Assembly: GCA_030710605.1 (NCBI GenBank)
Contig: CP092879.1
Coordinates: 28,591,201-28,655,200, forward strand
From: Cordylochernes scorpioides
Lineage: Eukaryota; Arthropoda; Arachnida; Pseudoscorpiones; Chernetidae
Length of the DNA stretch: 64,000 nt
Reading direction: 5' to 3'
The notes beneath the pieces are model-generated. The model worked only from the letters and a program-made list of their open reading frames with translations. It was not told the DNA's origin and made no database searches. Below, piece after piece: positions 11,548-22,577 of the stretch. The position numbers and the translations under genes are program-made. Within the stretch, counting starts at the first letter, position 1. Each line of letters opens with the position of its first letter.

Positions 11548-13797
11548 AAGTGAGTGATACACAATTTTTAATAAAAGAAGAACAGAGACGCAGAGAGGGA
11601 GGAAACAAATTTTTTATCAAATAAAACATAGATTCAGAGGTGGGGATACACATGTTTTATTAAATGAAGAACACAGATGCAGTAACGGGAGATACGCAGG
11701 TTTTATTAAAAGAATAACAGAGACGCAGAGACGGGGAATACACAGTTTTTTTTTTTTTAAGAACATAGAGTAAGAGACGGGCAATACACAGATTTTTGAA
11801 AGAAGCACAGAGACTCAGAGATTGGAGATATACAGGTTTTTTAAAAAAGAAAAGAGACTCAGTGACGGATGATACACAGGTTTTATTAAAGGAAAAACAT
11901 AGACTGGGAATACACAGGTTTTATTTGAAGAGTAACAGAGAATTAGAAACGATCAATACACAGGTTGGACTTGAAATAGAATAGAGACTTTGATACGCAA
12001 TATATACATGTTTTATATTGGGACGACCATGAGATTCAGAGACGGGGGATATACACAGGTTTTATTTAAAGTATAACATAGACTTAGAGACGGGTGATAC
12101 ACAGGTTTTATTAAAAAAAGAACAGAGATTCAGAGACGGGAAATACACAGGTTTATTTGAATAAGAACAGAGATTCAGAGACGAGAAATACACAGGTTTT
12201 ATTTGAGGTAGAACAGAGATTTTGAGACGGGAAGTACACAGGTTTTAATAAAAGAATAACAGAGACTTCGAGACGGGTGATACACAGGTTTTATTAAATA
12301 AGAACAGAGACTCAGAGACGGGGAATAAACAGTGTTTATTAAAATAAGAACGTAGACAAATAGATGAGGGATACAAAGTTTCTAGAAAGAAGAACAGAGA
12401 TTCAGAGATGGGAGATATGGAGGTTTCATTTAAAGAAGAACAGAGACTCAGAGACGGGTGATACACAGGTATTATTAAAAGAAGAACATAGACTTAGAGA
12501 TGAAGGATACACGGTCTTTCAAAAAAAGAACATAGAATGGGAATACACAGGTTTTATTTAAAAAAAAAAACAGAAACTTAGAGACGGGCAATACACGGGT
12601 TTTATTTGAAATAGAACAGAGACTCGGAGTGGGAAAATACACTTGTTTTATATAGGGAAGAACATGAGATTCGGAGACGGGGAATACACAGGTTTTATTT
12701 AAAGAAGAGTAGAGACTCAGAGACGGGAATAAAAATGTTTTATTTGAATAAGAACATAGACCTAGAGACGGAGAATACACAGCTTTTATGTAAAGTATAA
12801 CATAGACTCAGAGACGGGTGATACACAGGTTTATTTAAAGAAGAACAGAAACTCAGAGACGAGGAATACACGGTTTATTTTTGAGGAACAACAGAGATTT
12901 AGAGACGGGGAATAAACAGTGTTTATTAAAAAAAGAACGTAGACAAATAGGTGAGGGATACAAGGTTTTTAGAAAGAAAAATATGCAGGTATTATATGCA
13001 GGTATATAAAAATATGCAGGTTTCATTTAAAGAAGAACAACGACTCAGAACAAGGTGATACACAGGTTTTATTAAAATAAAAACATAGATTAAGAGATAG
13101 GGGATAAACTGTTTTCTGAAAGAGGAACATAGACTGGGAATACACAGGTATTATTTAAGGTAGAACAGAGACTCAGACACGGGGAATACACAGGTTTATT
13201 TAAAGAAGAACAGAGACTCAGACACGGGGAGTACACAGGTTTATTTAAAGAAGAACAGATATTCAGAGACGGGGAATACACAGGTTTTATCTAAAGAAGA
13301 ACAGAGACTCAGATACGGGGAATACACGGGTTTTATTTGAGGTAGAACATAGACTCAGGGAGGTGGAGTACACACGTTTTTTTTTTAGGGAAGAACAATA
13401 GATTCAAAGACGGGGGTTTATTTAAAGAGAATAACATAGACTCAAAGGTGGGGATACTCACGTTTTATTAAATGAAGAACAGAGACTCAGAGACGGGTGA
13501 GGATAATAGACTAAGAGAAGGGGGATAAACAGTTTTTTTTTTAAAGAAGAACAGAGACTCAGAGACGTGTGATACACATGTTTTATTAAAAGAAGAACAT
13601 AGATTAAGAGGTGGGAGAAACACGCTTTTTGAGAGAAGAACATAGACGGGGAATACACAGGTTTTATTTAAAGAAGAACAGAGACTCAGATACGTGGAAT
13701 ACATAGGCTTTATTTAAATAAGAACAGAGACTCAGAGACGGGTGATATACAGCTTTTATTAAAAGAAGAACAGAGACTCAAAGGTGGGGATACATAT
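11548..13797. repeat. Satellite array 2, ~46-bp monomer
   Basis: Same monomer as array 1. Some neighbouring monomers are nearly identical (for example 13170-13260), which suggests recent local duplication. Confidence 0.95.
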
Positions 13798-13805
13798 AAT
13801 ATTTT

Positions 13806-13900
13806 TGCAATACAAATAGGGGTGTACAGGTATTATCAATAAAGATATAGCATATATACAAAATATGGGGGTGGCAGCAAACAGAAACGGTGTACATTCC
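13806..13900. repeat. Dispersed repeat end (pairs with 42593-42672)
   Basis: Shares about 75 bp with 42593-42672, including GATATAGCATATATACAAAA and GGTGGCAGCAAACAGAAACG. Both matches stop after GGTGTACATT, so this is probably the end of a repeat family. Confidence 0.6.
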
Positions 13901-14584
13901 AAAAGAAGGGCTGGATCTTTTATGGTGTTGGCTCTAACTAATTGGAAGATATGTGACATATACTAAAAGTGTTATTCAATTTAAAATAGTTGTATTATGT
14001 ATAAAAGAAACATTCGTGCTTTTAAATTCTTTCATTTTATACTATAGAATGTGTCCCCCCCCCCCCCCCCCCGGTGATGAAGGTTTGTTTGGGGGAAATG
14101 AAATAACATGAATCATGACCTAACAAACCTATTATAAAATCAAAATAAATAATTTGGGCACAAATTGGTTTAAATTATTATTAATATAGGAGTATAAAAT
14201 AGGACAATAATATAATGATGGCGTCTTAATAATATATAGAATATATGAACGAAAAATACATAAGTAAAACTGATAAAATTGAGAAAATATGCAAAATAAA
14301 ATTAGAAATGCCGTAAAAGTAATCTACTTATAGAAAAAAAATGAGAACCTATTGAATGAAAAAATAAATAAACGAAATGTATAAAGCTATTAAGTTGAAC
14401 TAAGATTATGAGTTGACACAGAGGGTTGATGAGGGTATTTGGGATGTCTAAGTTTGTTCCTGCAAAGAAATAGCTTAGTGAGTTCTGCAATGCAGTACGA
14501 ACTTGTGTTAGTGCGGTACTTTTTTCATTAGCAGAACGTTCAAGATGTTCCGTCTGCATTATTAGTTCAGACTAGCAGGGAGAG
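13901..14584. other. AT-rich spacer with an 18-base C run
   Basis: No gene seen. A run of about 18 C residues at 14055-14072 is striking in this AT-rich setting and may vary in length or be mis-assembled. Confidence 0.6.
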
Positions 14585-14971
14585 ATAGGTAGTTTGAAGA
14601 ATGTGGAAAGGGAAAGAAAGGTAAACGCAATAGATGTATTGCTGCCAATGATAATGGTACCCGGCTTGTATGATGAAAAAGAAATAAAAATGATGAACCG
14701 GGTAATAAAAAGAATCTAGCTGGGTATCCTGAGCTTACTATTGGGAACGATATAGCGAGAAAGGATGTTTCCAGTTGGATTAATAAAAAAAAATTCTGGC
14801 GAGCAAGAATCTCTTGTGGGGAATATATGAGCTTGGGGAATGAAGAAAGGGAAAGTAGTCGCAAAGGGTTGTTTTGTTTCCAATGATGATTTTACCCGAC
14901 TTGAATGGTAATTTTAAAAAATGATGATTGGTAATGATGAGGTATCCTAGCTGGGTATCCTGAACTCACTA

Positions 14972-15503
14972 TCTACTTATATAATTGCCTTATTCTGTCT
15001 GTGTGAAGTTCACTGTGTGAAGTTCACGGATAGATTTTGGTCAGAATGGATAAAATAAAAAAAGTGTCAAGGGATGGGAATCGAACCCACGACCTTCCGC
15101 TTACCGGGCAGATGCCATGACCACTAGGCTACCCTGGACATATTTTTCCGTTCATAAAGTACAATACTTAAATGAAAATATGTTTCTTATACAATCAAAA
15201 ATTAGAAAATAAACTTTTAAATTGGTAACATCAAGGAGATAGCCATTATAAAGCACTAATATTTGAATAAAAATAAATTTGTATAAAGTTGTATAAAAAC
15301 AAATTGGCGCCAATTTATAATTGTAACGAATAGTATTTTAATTAAAACATTTTAAAAACACACAGTTTGGAACGGGACGTTTCACAAGAGTGACATCCAT
15401 GGCGCCAATTTATAATTGTAACGAATAGTATTTGAATTAAAACGTTTTGAAAATAAATACGCACTCGGGTAAAACCCGGGCGTTGCCCGGGCCATTCGTC
15501 TAG
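14972..15503 (+). mobile_element. Non-autonomous Helitron carrying a tRNA gene
   Basis: Starts with TC (TCTACTTATATAATTGCC) and ends with CTAG. A 7-bp-stem hairpin, CCCGGGC-GTT-GCCCGGG, lies at 15475-15491, nine bases before the CTAG. It is inserted precisely between A and T: the flanks CACTA and TTGGG join in the empty copies at 41193/41194 and 32807/32808. All of these are diagnostic of Helitrons. It has no Rep/helicase gene. Inside it are a tRNA-Thr-like gene and a ~55-bp direct duplication (GGCGCCAATTTATAATTGTA at about 15305 and 15403). Confidence 0.9.
15065..15139 (-). tRNA. tRNA-Thr (GGU)-like gene
   Basis: A 74-nt cloverleaf can be drawn: acceptor stem GTCCAGG/CCTTGAC with one C-T mismatch; D arm GCC/GGC; anticodon stem TCTGC/GCGGA with loop CCGGTAA, giving anticodon GGT (15103-15105 on the complement); T arm GTGGG-TTCGATT-CCCAT. 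The B box GGTTCGATTCC is canonical and the A box TAGCCTAGTGG is close to consensus. A T run follows the 3' end, a Pol III terminator. Oddities: C instead of the near-universal T at position 33, and the acceptor mismatch. It sits inside a Helitron, so it may be a captured or pseudo tRNA. Confidence 0.65.
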
Positions 15504-15896
15504 TTGGGAATGATATAGCAGAGAGGATTTCTCAGTTGGATTAATCAATTTTAAAAAAATGTTTGGCGAACAGGAAGCCCTTGGGGTAATGCATGAGAAT
15601 GTATGGACAGGGTAGGTTAGGATACGCCAACGATAAAATTAGAAAGACGCAATAGAAAAAAATATAAATTCAAAAATATCTTAAACTATTAAAAAATATT
15701 ATTAACGTTGTCAATGTATTAAAAGTTTTAAAATGATGAGAAAGATGGTTGAAGTTATAATATGTGTGTAATAAGCCTAGAGATGATGAAGATTACGATT
15801 TGAAGAAAAAATAAATAAATATTTAGTTGTTGATGGCTGACGGCATTGCTAATGATGGTTAAATAAACACAAAATAATAATAATAAATAATTATAT

Positions 15897-16474
15897 TGTC
15901 AGGAGGACAGAGTTTCCTGGTATTCCCTCTTATCTGGACCGACCGGTCGAGGTAAACAGTGGCGCCACGAAAAAGGAAGAAAGATCTCAGTTCTCCCCTC
16001 TGGCTCTAACGGCTGGGTCGATTTGGCTTATGTAAAGAGTAACTCTTATTTTATATTTAAAATCTCGCATATAACTAATTAAATTAATATTTAAAATAAT
16101 TCGAAGGCCTAGTTCAGTGATTCTCAACCTTTTTTTTTGTTGCGGCATTATTTTAAAGATTTGAAAATTTGGCGGCACAATTTTAGAATTTCGCGGCACA
16201 CTTTTGCTAACTTGAATGCAAGAAAATTCAAATTATGTATCAATATTTCTATGCAAAATATAAGTAATATACATCTCTAACATTCAATTTGCTAATTTCG
16301 TTATTTTAAAAAGTAAAAAAATGAAAAAGAAAAAAAAGAAAAACCAATACAAACGTGAACATAATCATATGACTAATATTCGGCGGCACATTTTTAGAAT
16401 TTCGCGGCACACAAAATTACCGCGGAACACTGGTTGAAAATCACTGGCCTAGTTAATTATTTTTCATCGTGACA
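15897..16474 (+). mobile_element. 5' LTR of Ty3 element 1
   Basis: Begins TGTCAGGAGGACAG and ends GACA, the expected inverted termini, four bases before a PBS. Without the hAT MITE (332 bp plus one 8-bp duplication) it is about 238 bp. It starts exactly where the 800-bp repeat is continuous in the copy at 41571-41580, so the element inserted into that repeat. The 3' LTR is not in the window; the element runs into an assembly gap. Confidence 0.75.
16115..16446. mobile_element. hAT-type MITE in the Ty3 LTR
   Basis: Terminal inverted repeats CAGTGATTCTCAACC and GGTTGAAAATCACTG, with sub-terminal GCGGCACA blocks on both sides, and a perfect 8-bp target duplication GCCTAGTT at 16107-16114 and 16447-16454. 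An 8-bp duplication with CAG...CTG-type ends is the hAT signature. The 332-bp element has no transposase. Confidence 0.92.
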
Positions 16475-16478
16475 ATTG

Positions 16479-16496
16479 TGGTGGAGACGCCGGGGA
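16479..16496 (+). promoter_or_regulatory. Primer-binding site of Ty3 element 1
   Basis: TGGTGGAGACGCCGGGGA is the complement of a tRNA 3' end of the type TCCCCGGCNTCTCCACCA, as in metazoan tRNA-Ala. It lies four bases after the LTR. Confidence 0.7.
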
Positions 16497-16499
16497 ACG

Positions 16500-17737
16500 A
16501 GAGTCACCAGACGAAGTCGTCGCCTTCAAGGATTGCAACCAGAGCTATCTACAGTGCTTGACTTTCCTGCTTGGAAGAAAATTAAGAGAGAAGAAAACCA
16601 ACCATTCTGCCATCGGTGGAGAGATCCCACTGTCTTCTCGGGGGAACGTGGGGAAGATTCGCAGCGTTGGCTGGGCGACTTCCAGCGTGTTGCACGTTAC
16701 AACAAGTGGGATGACTCCCATGTGTCTGGCCAACGTCATCTTCTACCTCATTGGCACAGCGAAGTGCTGGTTCGGAAACTTCGAGGAAATCTTGAATTCG
16801 TGGGAGAAATTTAAGATAAAGTTTTGTAAAATATTTGGGAACAAGGAAGACACGGCTAGAAGAGCCGAGAACATTCTTCGAACTAGAGCGCAGACGAGTG
16901 GGGAAAACGTCGAGAGCTACATACAAGAAGTCCTCCTTCTTTGTAAACAGAGCAACCCCAGAATGTCGGAAGGAGAAAAAGGTGAGCCACCTGATTAAAG
17001 GCGTAGCAGAGGAAGTGTATCAGACACTTGTTGGGAAGGACATCAGCACAGTGGACCAATTTGTTGCGATCTGCCGCCGATTCGAGGCATTCAAGAGGAT
17101 GCGTGTTGCACCGCCCAGGTTCAACCGACTGCCCAATGTGACCACCATCTCGACCGCTGAACCTGAGAACCTAGAAGCCCTGATTAGAAGAATAGTAAGA
17201 GAGGAGGTTCAGAAGTTTATGGCTCCTCCTTCTACATTTGCCGCCCAAGATATCGACACTCCACCTCCCGACCTACGGGATGTCATCCGTAGTGAAATCC
17301 AGCAAAAATTGGCTCCTATCTCTGCCTCTCGTCAGCCCGAGAACTTCCGCCCTCGGCGACAATACCTCCCCCAGAACGATCAAGGTTACCGACGAAAAAC
17401 CGAAGGGCCACCAAATAATCAAAGGACTCAGTGGCGTACTGAATATGACAGACCGATCTGCTTCCACTGTGGGCGCCCTGACCACGTTGCACGTTATTGC
17501 AGAGACAGACGCCAATCTTTTGCGGATGCCAGACTCGGAAGAGAAACAGTCGATTTCGGAAGACCAAGAACGGAAAATTACACCATGGGCGAATCAGGAA
17601 GCGAACTATCCCAAGGAAGATTTAGAAACCCGTCGCCATATCCCCACCGCGGAAGATTCCAAGCCCCCAGAAGAACCTCACAATCCCCTGCTCGCCGTCC
17701 CAGCCGCTCACCCAGTCGCCGCAGTGAGGAAAACTAG
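16500..17737 (+). pseudogene. gag of Ty3 element 1 (frameshifted)
   Basis: Retrotransposon Gag read in three successive frames: about 16500-16720, 16720-16977 and 16977-17737. The capsid-like part includes WLGDFQRVARYNKWDD and, after the first shift, a conserved helix with SWEKFKIKFCKIFG. The last frame holds a nucleocapsid zinc knuckle CFHCGRPDHVARYC (CX2CX4HX4C, about 17455-17505) and an arginine/serine-rich tail ending before TAG at 17738. Two frameshifts prevent production of full Gag. Confidence 0.8.
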
Positions 17738-17757
17738 ATGGCGCGCCCTCTGGAGGT

Positions 17758-18410
17758 GTGGCCGCCACAGACGAAAATCCTTCCTGCCGTATAGCCGCTA
17801 CAATGGAAAAGAACTGGATATCTGTCAACATACAAGGACGAAATGTACAAGCTCTTGTGGACTCCGGCGCTAATTACTCAGTAATTTCTGAAGCTTTCAG
17901 TCGTTCTATAAAGGCTCCAGTTTTTAAAGGAAATGGACCACTTCTAAGAGCCGCGGACAAGAAACCTATCAGACCCTTGGTAAGTGCTCTTTAGAAGTTC
18001 AAATCAAAGGACTCGATATAATTTTTTATTTTGTAGTAGCCGCTGAATGTAGCCACGATGTTATACTGGGCTGGGATTTCTTCAGAGCCACAGATGCCAT
18101 TATAGATTGTGGGAAAAACAAATTGTATTTAAGCGAAGCTGAAAAATCCTACGAATGGAAAGACCTGAAACTTTGTGCTGCTATGGACTGTGTCCTACCG
18201 CCGAAATCTTGGTCACCAACCAGGATGTATTTGGCAGCAGAGATGTAGTCGTTACAGGTTCCAAACGCCTGCAGTTGGAAAAAGAACTTTTTATTCCCTC
18301 TTCCCTCGTTAGGTTCTTACATGGCAGAGCGGTGTTATGGATGACTAACAGTACTCACCAGTCTCAAATGATACCTTTGGACATGAAGGTGGAACAATGC
18401 AAGATCTAGA
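17758..18410 (+). pseudogene. Aspartic protease region of Ty3 element 1
   Basis: An open frame has the retropepsin active-site motif ALVDSGANYSVI (about 17845-17885). It stops at 17992, and a neighbouring frame continues with the second conserved motif HDVILGWDFF (about 18055-18085), so one frameshift or stop has occurred. Retropepsin processes Gag-Pol. Downstream peptides to about 18409 form the linker toward RT. Confidence 0.7.
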
Positions 18411-18559
18411 AGTAGGGAGCATATCTAATCTTGACGCTTGTTCTGAAATAGCTGAAAAAGACGAAGTAAATTTTCCCAGATGTGAGGAGAATGTTTAATT
18501 TCAATGATTTCTACTGATTTGGAGGAAAAACAAAGAAAAACAGATTACTCACGTGCCAA

Positions 18560-19488
18560 AATGAGTTTGCTGATATATTCGACTTTGAGAAAAAGAGCTT
18601 CCCTGTCTCTGGCGAAATAAAACATCGAATCGATACGAGTGATTATCCGCCTGTCAGACAGCGTCCTTTAGAGTGTCTCCGGCCGAAAGACGTGTCATTC
18701 AGAGTGAAGTGGAGAAAATGATGGAGACTAAAATCATCCTGCCATCATCAAGTCCATGGGCCTCTCCCGTTATATTAGTGAAGAAGAAGGACGGCTCGTT
18801 GAGATTCTGTGTCGACTATCGTCGTCTAAACGAAATTACAAAGAAAGATGTTTACCCTCTCCCTCGTATCGATGACGCGCTGGACACCCTCTCTGGATCC
18901 AGGTACTTCTCCACTATGGATATGAGATCGGGTTACTGGCAAATCGAAGTAGACGATAAGGACCGGGAGAAAACGGCATTTATCACTCCAGATGGGCTTT
19001 ATGAATTTAATGTAATGCCATTCGGTCTATGCAACGCACCAGCAACTTTCGAGCGAATGATAAACAACGTCCTACGGGGATTGAAATGGGACATGTGTTT
19101 ATGCTACTTAGACGACATTGTAGTCTATGGATCGACCTTTAAATAACATTTAACACGTTTATACGAAGTTTTGAGATGCACTCAGCAGGTCGGGCTGTGC
19201 CTGAATTATAAAAAGTGTCATTTCGCCTCTAGACAAATAACTATCCTCGGGCACGTCGTTAATTAATTTGGAAAGCAGCCAGACCCAGAAAAAGTGAAAG
19301 CCATTGTCCACTTTCCAAAACCCCGTAATATCAGTGAGACCAGAAGTTTACTTGGGTTAAGTTCGTACTATAGACGCTTCATCAAAAGTTATGCTAACAA
19401 GTCTCGACCCTTGAATAGCCTTTTAAAGAAAGACGAAAAGTTCATTTGGGGCGAAGAACAAGATGAATCTTTCCGGATTCTCAAACAG
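18560..19488 (+). pseudogene. Reverse transcriptase and start of RNase H, Ty3 element 1
   Basis: From 18673 a long frame covers the RT core: SPWASPVILVKKKDG, FCVDYRRLN, MDMRSGYWQI, MPFGLCNAPATFERM and the catalytic YLDDIVVY (about 19105-19130). It is ended by TAA at 19144. A second frame from 19294 contains LLGLSSYYRRFI and SRPLNSLLKKD, the RT thumb/RNase H junction typical of Ty3/gypsy, and then hits the assembly gap. Integrase and the 3' LTR are not present after the gap. Confidence 0.85.
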
Positions 19489-19588
19489 NNNNNNNNNNNN
19501 NNNNNNNNNNNNNNNNNNNNNNNNNNNNNNNNNNNNNNNNNNNNNNNNNNNNNNNNNNNNNNNNNNNNNNNNNNNNNNNNNNNNNNNN
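19489..19588. other. Assembly gap (100 N)
   Basis: Exactly 100 N, so a gap of unknown true length. The sequence to the right is unrelated AT-rich DNA, so the rest of the Ty3 element is lost in the gap or the contigs are not truly adjacent. Confidence 1.
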
Positions 19589-20033
19589 CTCAATATCACA
19601 TGGCTTATTTCTTCAAGTTTCATTTATGAGTCCGGGATATTATTTGTAGAAGATATTATACAACATAAGAAGGCTATGGAATTGATGTCGTTAGGTGATA
19701 AACGGTTACAAATGGATATGACCATTATATTGTATATACCTTTTTGTCATCAAAATTTTAATACTTTTATAATTGATATAAATTATAATATAAATAACTT
19801 TTCATTGATTATGTAATATTAAACAGGGTATCTATTTTTTATTATTATGTATATTTAACATCTGCGGAACTTCACATCACTTTGAAGATAGGCATGAGGT
19901 CAGAACAATTTTACGAAAGAGCTACGGACGTGAAGACTACAAGAAAACGACTACGAGGGCGACAACAAATTGATAAACTTAGCAACTTCTGAAGGTAACT
20001 ATTTCTTATTTACTTTTTAAATTTACCTTTATT
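19589..20033. other. AT-rich sequence, possible leader of a retroelement
   Basis: No gene. The last part (GACTACAAGAAAACGACTAC...) resembles the leader at 30540-30600 just upstream of the gag ATG, so at least 19900-20033 belongs to the next feature's element. Confidence 0.45.
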
Positions 20034-20309
20034 ATGGAAACCCGCTCTGGAAACATGTACAATACCAAAAAGAGGAAATCAAGACCTAGAGGCCATGGGT
20101 GCTGTGATCTACAATTTCAGAAACTGGCTCCAGGATTCCATCGCCGTGTCAAAGCCAAGACTTCTCTCCAAGATAACGATGTGCCTATAGACGATACGAC
20201 GACAAAGCCGATCTTTAAAATCAATAAAAAGAACGCAAAGGTACTAGGGAGAAAGTTCCAAGACTCCGATGGAATCCTTGGCACAAGCACCTCAGATCCA
20301 TGTCAGTAA
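20034..20309 (+). pseudogene. gag-start remnant joined to a retroelement 3' end
   Basis: A 91-aa frame begins METRSGNMYNTKK, nearly identical to the gag start at 30667 (METRSGNVYNTKK). It then departs after about 15 residues into an unrelated basic sequence. A purine-rich tract, AGGGAAGGAGC at 20347, followed by TGTAGCAAAG (20359) looks like a polypurine tract and the start of a 3' LTR. I read it as an internally deleted copy of the same Ty3 family. Confidence 0.55.
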
Positions 20310-20358
20310 CTTTAATAATTGCAAGCTCTGGGTCCCAGCTCCTATAGGGAAGGAGCTA

Positions 20359-21287
20359 TGTAGCAAAGTATGCATTATTTTATTAACATAGTATTAATTT
20401 TAATGTTTATATTTTGCTACTCTGTTAAATTAACTCATTGCTCATCTTATATTGCCATGTCATCCCGAAGTTTGTCTTTCCTAATTTTCCACGCGGCAAT
20501 ATAATATATTCTACTTGGATATCTCACATAGTTTATTCGACAATAGGCAAAAATACTCTTAGGAATTGTTAAAATATAGAGATGGGGTTATTTTAGCGTT
20601 CACCCATTATAGTATTGTTTTTATTTGTTTAGTGTGTCCGATTTATATTAATACATTAAATGATTTCTATAAATTTAAAAAGATAATATTTTAATTCATA
20701 TATTCTTCAATTAAACATACCCTCTCTGTTTTGAATAATCATATTATACAAATATATTATTTTTATTCGTATTCTTCTTTGAAATTTTAGCAATGTATAG
20801 ATATATGCTTTTCTTGTATTATACTTAATAATTTGTGATGCAACTTAAGAGAAACCCTGGGGTATAAAGTTTCAAGAATATAAAGTCGTAAAGGATATCC
20901 TTCGGTTCACGTGGACAGTGCTGCAATGTCGCACAGCTGTGAATCTGCAACCAGCCATTTATTTGTCAAGATGCCATTGTCAAGTCTGAGAAGACTTCAT
21001 GTGTTGACATTGATCAATATTGGGGGAATGAATATCATAAATCTATTTACTTGCATCATCACTCTCCATAGAGCATTCTTTTCTGCAGAAATTGACTTCG
21101 AAGGCGACACTATGGTTTTCATCAATGATTTGTCAATTTGATGCCAAAAAGATGACAATGTGTAGCTAGCTAGAGAAGATACTCAGCCAATTTTATTTGT
21201 CTTAGAATAGAAATTTGAGATATACATTGATAGGAAACCTAGAAATTTTCTTACCATAACAGTCTTATGAGTTGTTTCATTCGCCTT
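20359..21287. other. Possible 3' LTR start, then AT-rich spacer
   Basis: TGTAGCAAAG may open a 3' LTR, whose end I cannot define. A 76-aa frame at 20911-21141 has no recognisable features. No other structure seen. Confidence 0.4.
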
Positions 21288-21301
21288 GATATAGAGCGGT
21301 T

Positions 21302-21370
21302 TCACACACACACACACACACACAAAGCCTTTATTAAGACATTAGTCTTATATAGATTCTCCGTACAAGG
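21302..21370 (-). mobile_element. 5'-truncated retroposon with (TG)n tail
   Basis: A 69-bp insertion flanked by a 14-bp direct repeat GATATAGAGCGGTT (21288-21301 and 21371-21384). On the minus strand it ends with AATAAAGGCTTTG followed by (TG)n. Target duplication, a polyadenylation-like signal and a simple-repeat tail mark a LINE- or SINE-mobilised 3' end. Confidence 0.7.
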
Positions 21371-21411
21371 GATATAGAGCGGTTGGATTGATTTATAATA
21401 AGGTAAAAAAT

Positions 21412-21675
21412 AGGTAGGTAATAAATTACAAAAACAATAACAAGACTCAAAATGAAACAATACAAACTAATGACAATACATCCAGATGGCACAAGAGAAC
21501 CTACAAGACGTTCAAAAATTTTCCTGGTGTGGAACTAACACCTACCCACATATTCTCAAACCTAGCAATGGCCGCAACCTTGCAGAAAATTGATATGGAC
21601 CCAGAACAGCAACTTTACACAAGCAAGATAGAAGACATTGCGACTGCTGTGATAGAGATGCATGGAGACATCTGA
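21412..21675 (+). pseudogene. Unrecognised protein C-terminus remnant
   Basis: After a TAG near 21410 a frame stays open for about 87 codons to TGA at 21673. The last 60 residues look like real protein (WHKRTYKTFKNFPGVELTPT, then QQLYTSKIEDIATAVIEMHG), in contrast to the stop-rich surroundings. It has no suitable start, so it may be a terminal exon or a transposon relic. I recognise no family. Confidence 0.3.
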
Positions 21676-22452
21676 AGCTATTCATTGGACACGACAACAA
21701 CGATAGCAAGAATTCCTTCTTTCTTTAGATTTTAGAGAATGTTTACTTCATTTAATTTATATTTTTAAGGGAATGTGTGCTTTATTTATTTAATTCATCA
21801 GGTCTGAGAAAGGATAAGTCGAGATATTCGATATCTAATTTATTTATACCATTAACAGGAACGTATTCCAGACGTTTATTATTTTACCACATGTCTAACT
21901 GCAACTTTACTCAATTTCATCAATAGCTTTATTATTCAGCAAGGTTTATTCTTGAAAATGCCCTTTAAGCATTTCTCGAGCCTTTTCTTTCGAGATTCTT
22001 AGAGCACCTTCGGGCAGGCTTGTTGGATGGATTATTTGGTTTAAAATACTTCCCCCTTTTTTATTTGTTTCATTTTTTAAGTATCAGAAAGGTTCGTATT
22101 ACCATGCTGTATATTATCAAGTACCTTTAGAAATCAAGGAGAATAGAAGACTCTCTTTTAGTGAGTTTCCATTCCTCATATCTTTATCAATATGGACTTA
22201 ATATTGATATTTGTTGGTACATCAAGCTCAAGACAGAGAAAGCTGGCGTCGCATTGTGTTTGGGATGTAATACGTACAGTGGGCTACAACGTTCGTAAAA
22301 AATGATTTAAAATTTGATATTTGTATTTATTTTATTGATTACCACACACACGAGAGAGAAACTGTCTTGAAAATATATAAAGTTGTTCCAAATGTTCGTG
22401 TTTTTCTTAAAGCGTTTTTCTTATTACTTGGGGAATACATAATAATATATTG
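21676..22452. other. AT-rich spacer
   Basis: No gene, RNA or repeat recognised. Confidence 0.6.
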
Positions 22453-22577
22453 GATAATAAAAAGACATATTGGATTGAATAAAAGATTTGTTTGCCAATA
22501 TTTATTGAAGTTTAGTCAACCGAAATATTGGCAAATAAATATTTTATTCAATCCAATATATGTATTTTTATCATCCA
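22453..22577. repeat. Hairpin-forming inverted repeat
   Basis: Two arms of about 50 bp beginning GGATAATAAAAAGACATATT and ending at ...ATTTTTATCATCC, sharing TTGGATTGAATAAAA and GCCAATATT in inverse order, with about 20 bp between. Imperfect arms suggest an old snap-back MITE. The 99-aa frame across it is a by-product. Confidence 0.75.

Larger units (their letters stand above)
14585..15890. repeat. 800-bp repeat, copy 1 (split by a Helitron)
   Basis: After removing 14972-15503 the sequence matches 40797-41575 almost end to end, and its first half matches 32651-33044. Internally it contains two related sub-blocks sharing CTGGGTATCCTGA...ATTGGGAA-GATATAGCGAG and CAGTTGGATTAAT. It is non-coding. 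In the 29.5-41.6 kb region it follows directly after a truncated protease/linker, so it may be part of that retroelement family. A Ty3 LTR begins at its right edge. Confidence 0.8.

Noticed and set aside
14055..14072. Poly-C run as a functional element (for example a G-quadruplex on the other strand)
   Set aside because: A homopolymer of this length is more likely a microsatellite or sequence artefact; no G-tract spacing typical of a regulated quadruplex and no nearby gene.
21302..21323. (CA)n as an independent microsatellite
   Set aside because: It is the tail of a short retroposon, as shown by the 14-bp target duplication around the whole insert.
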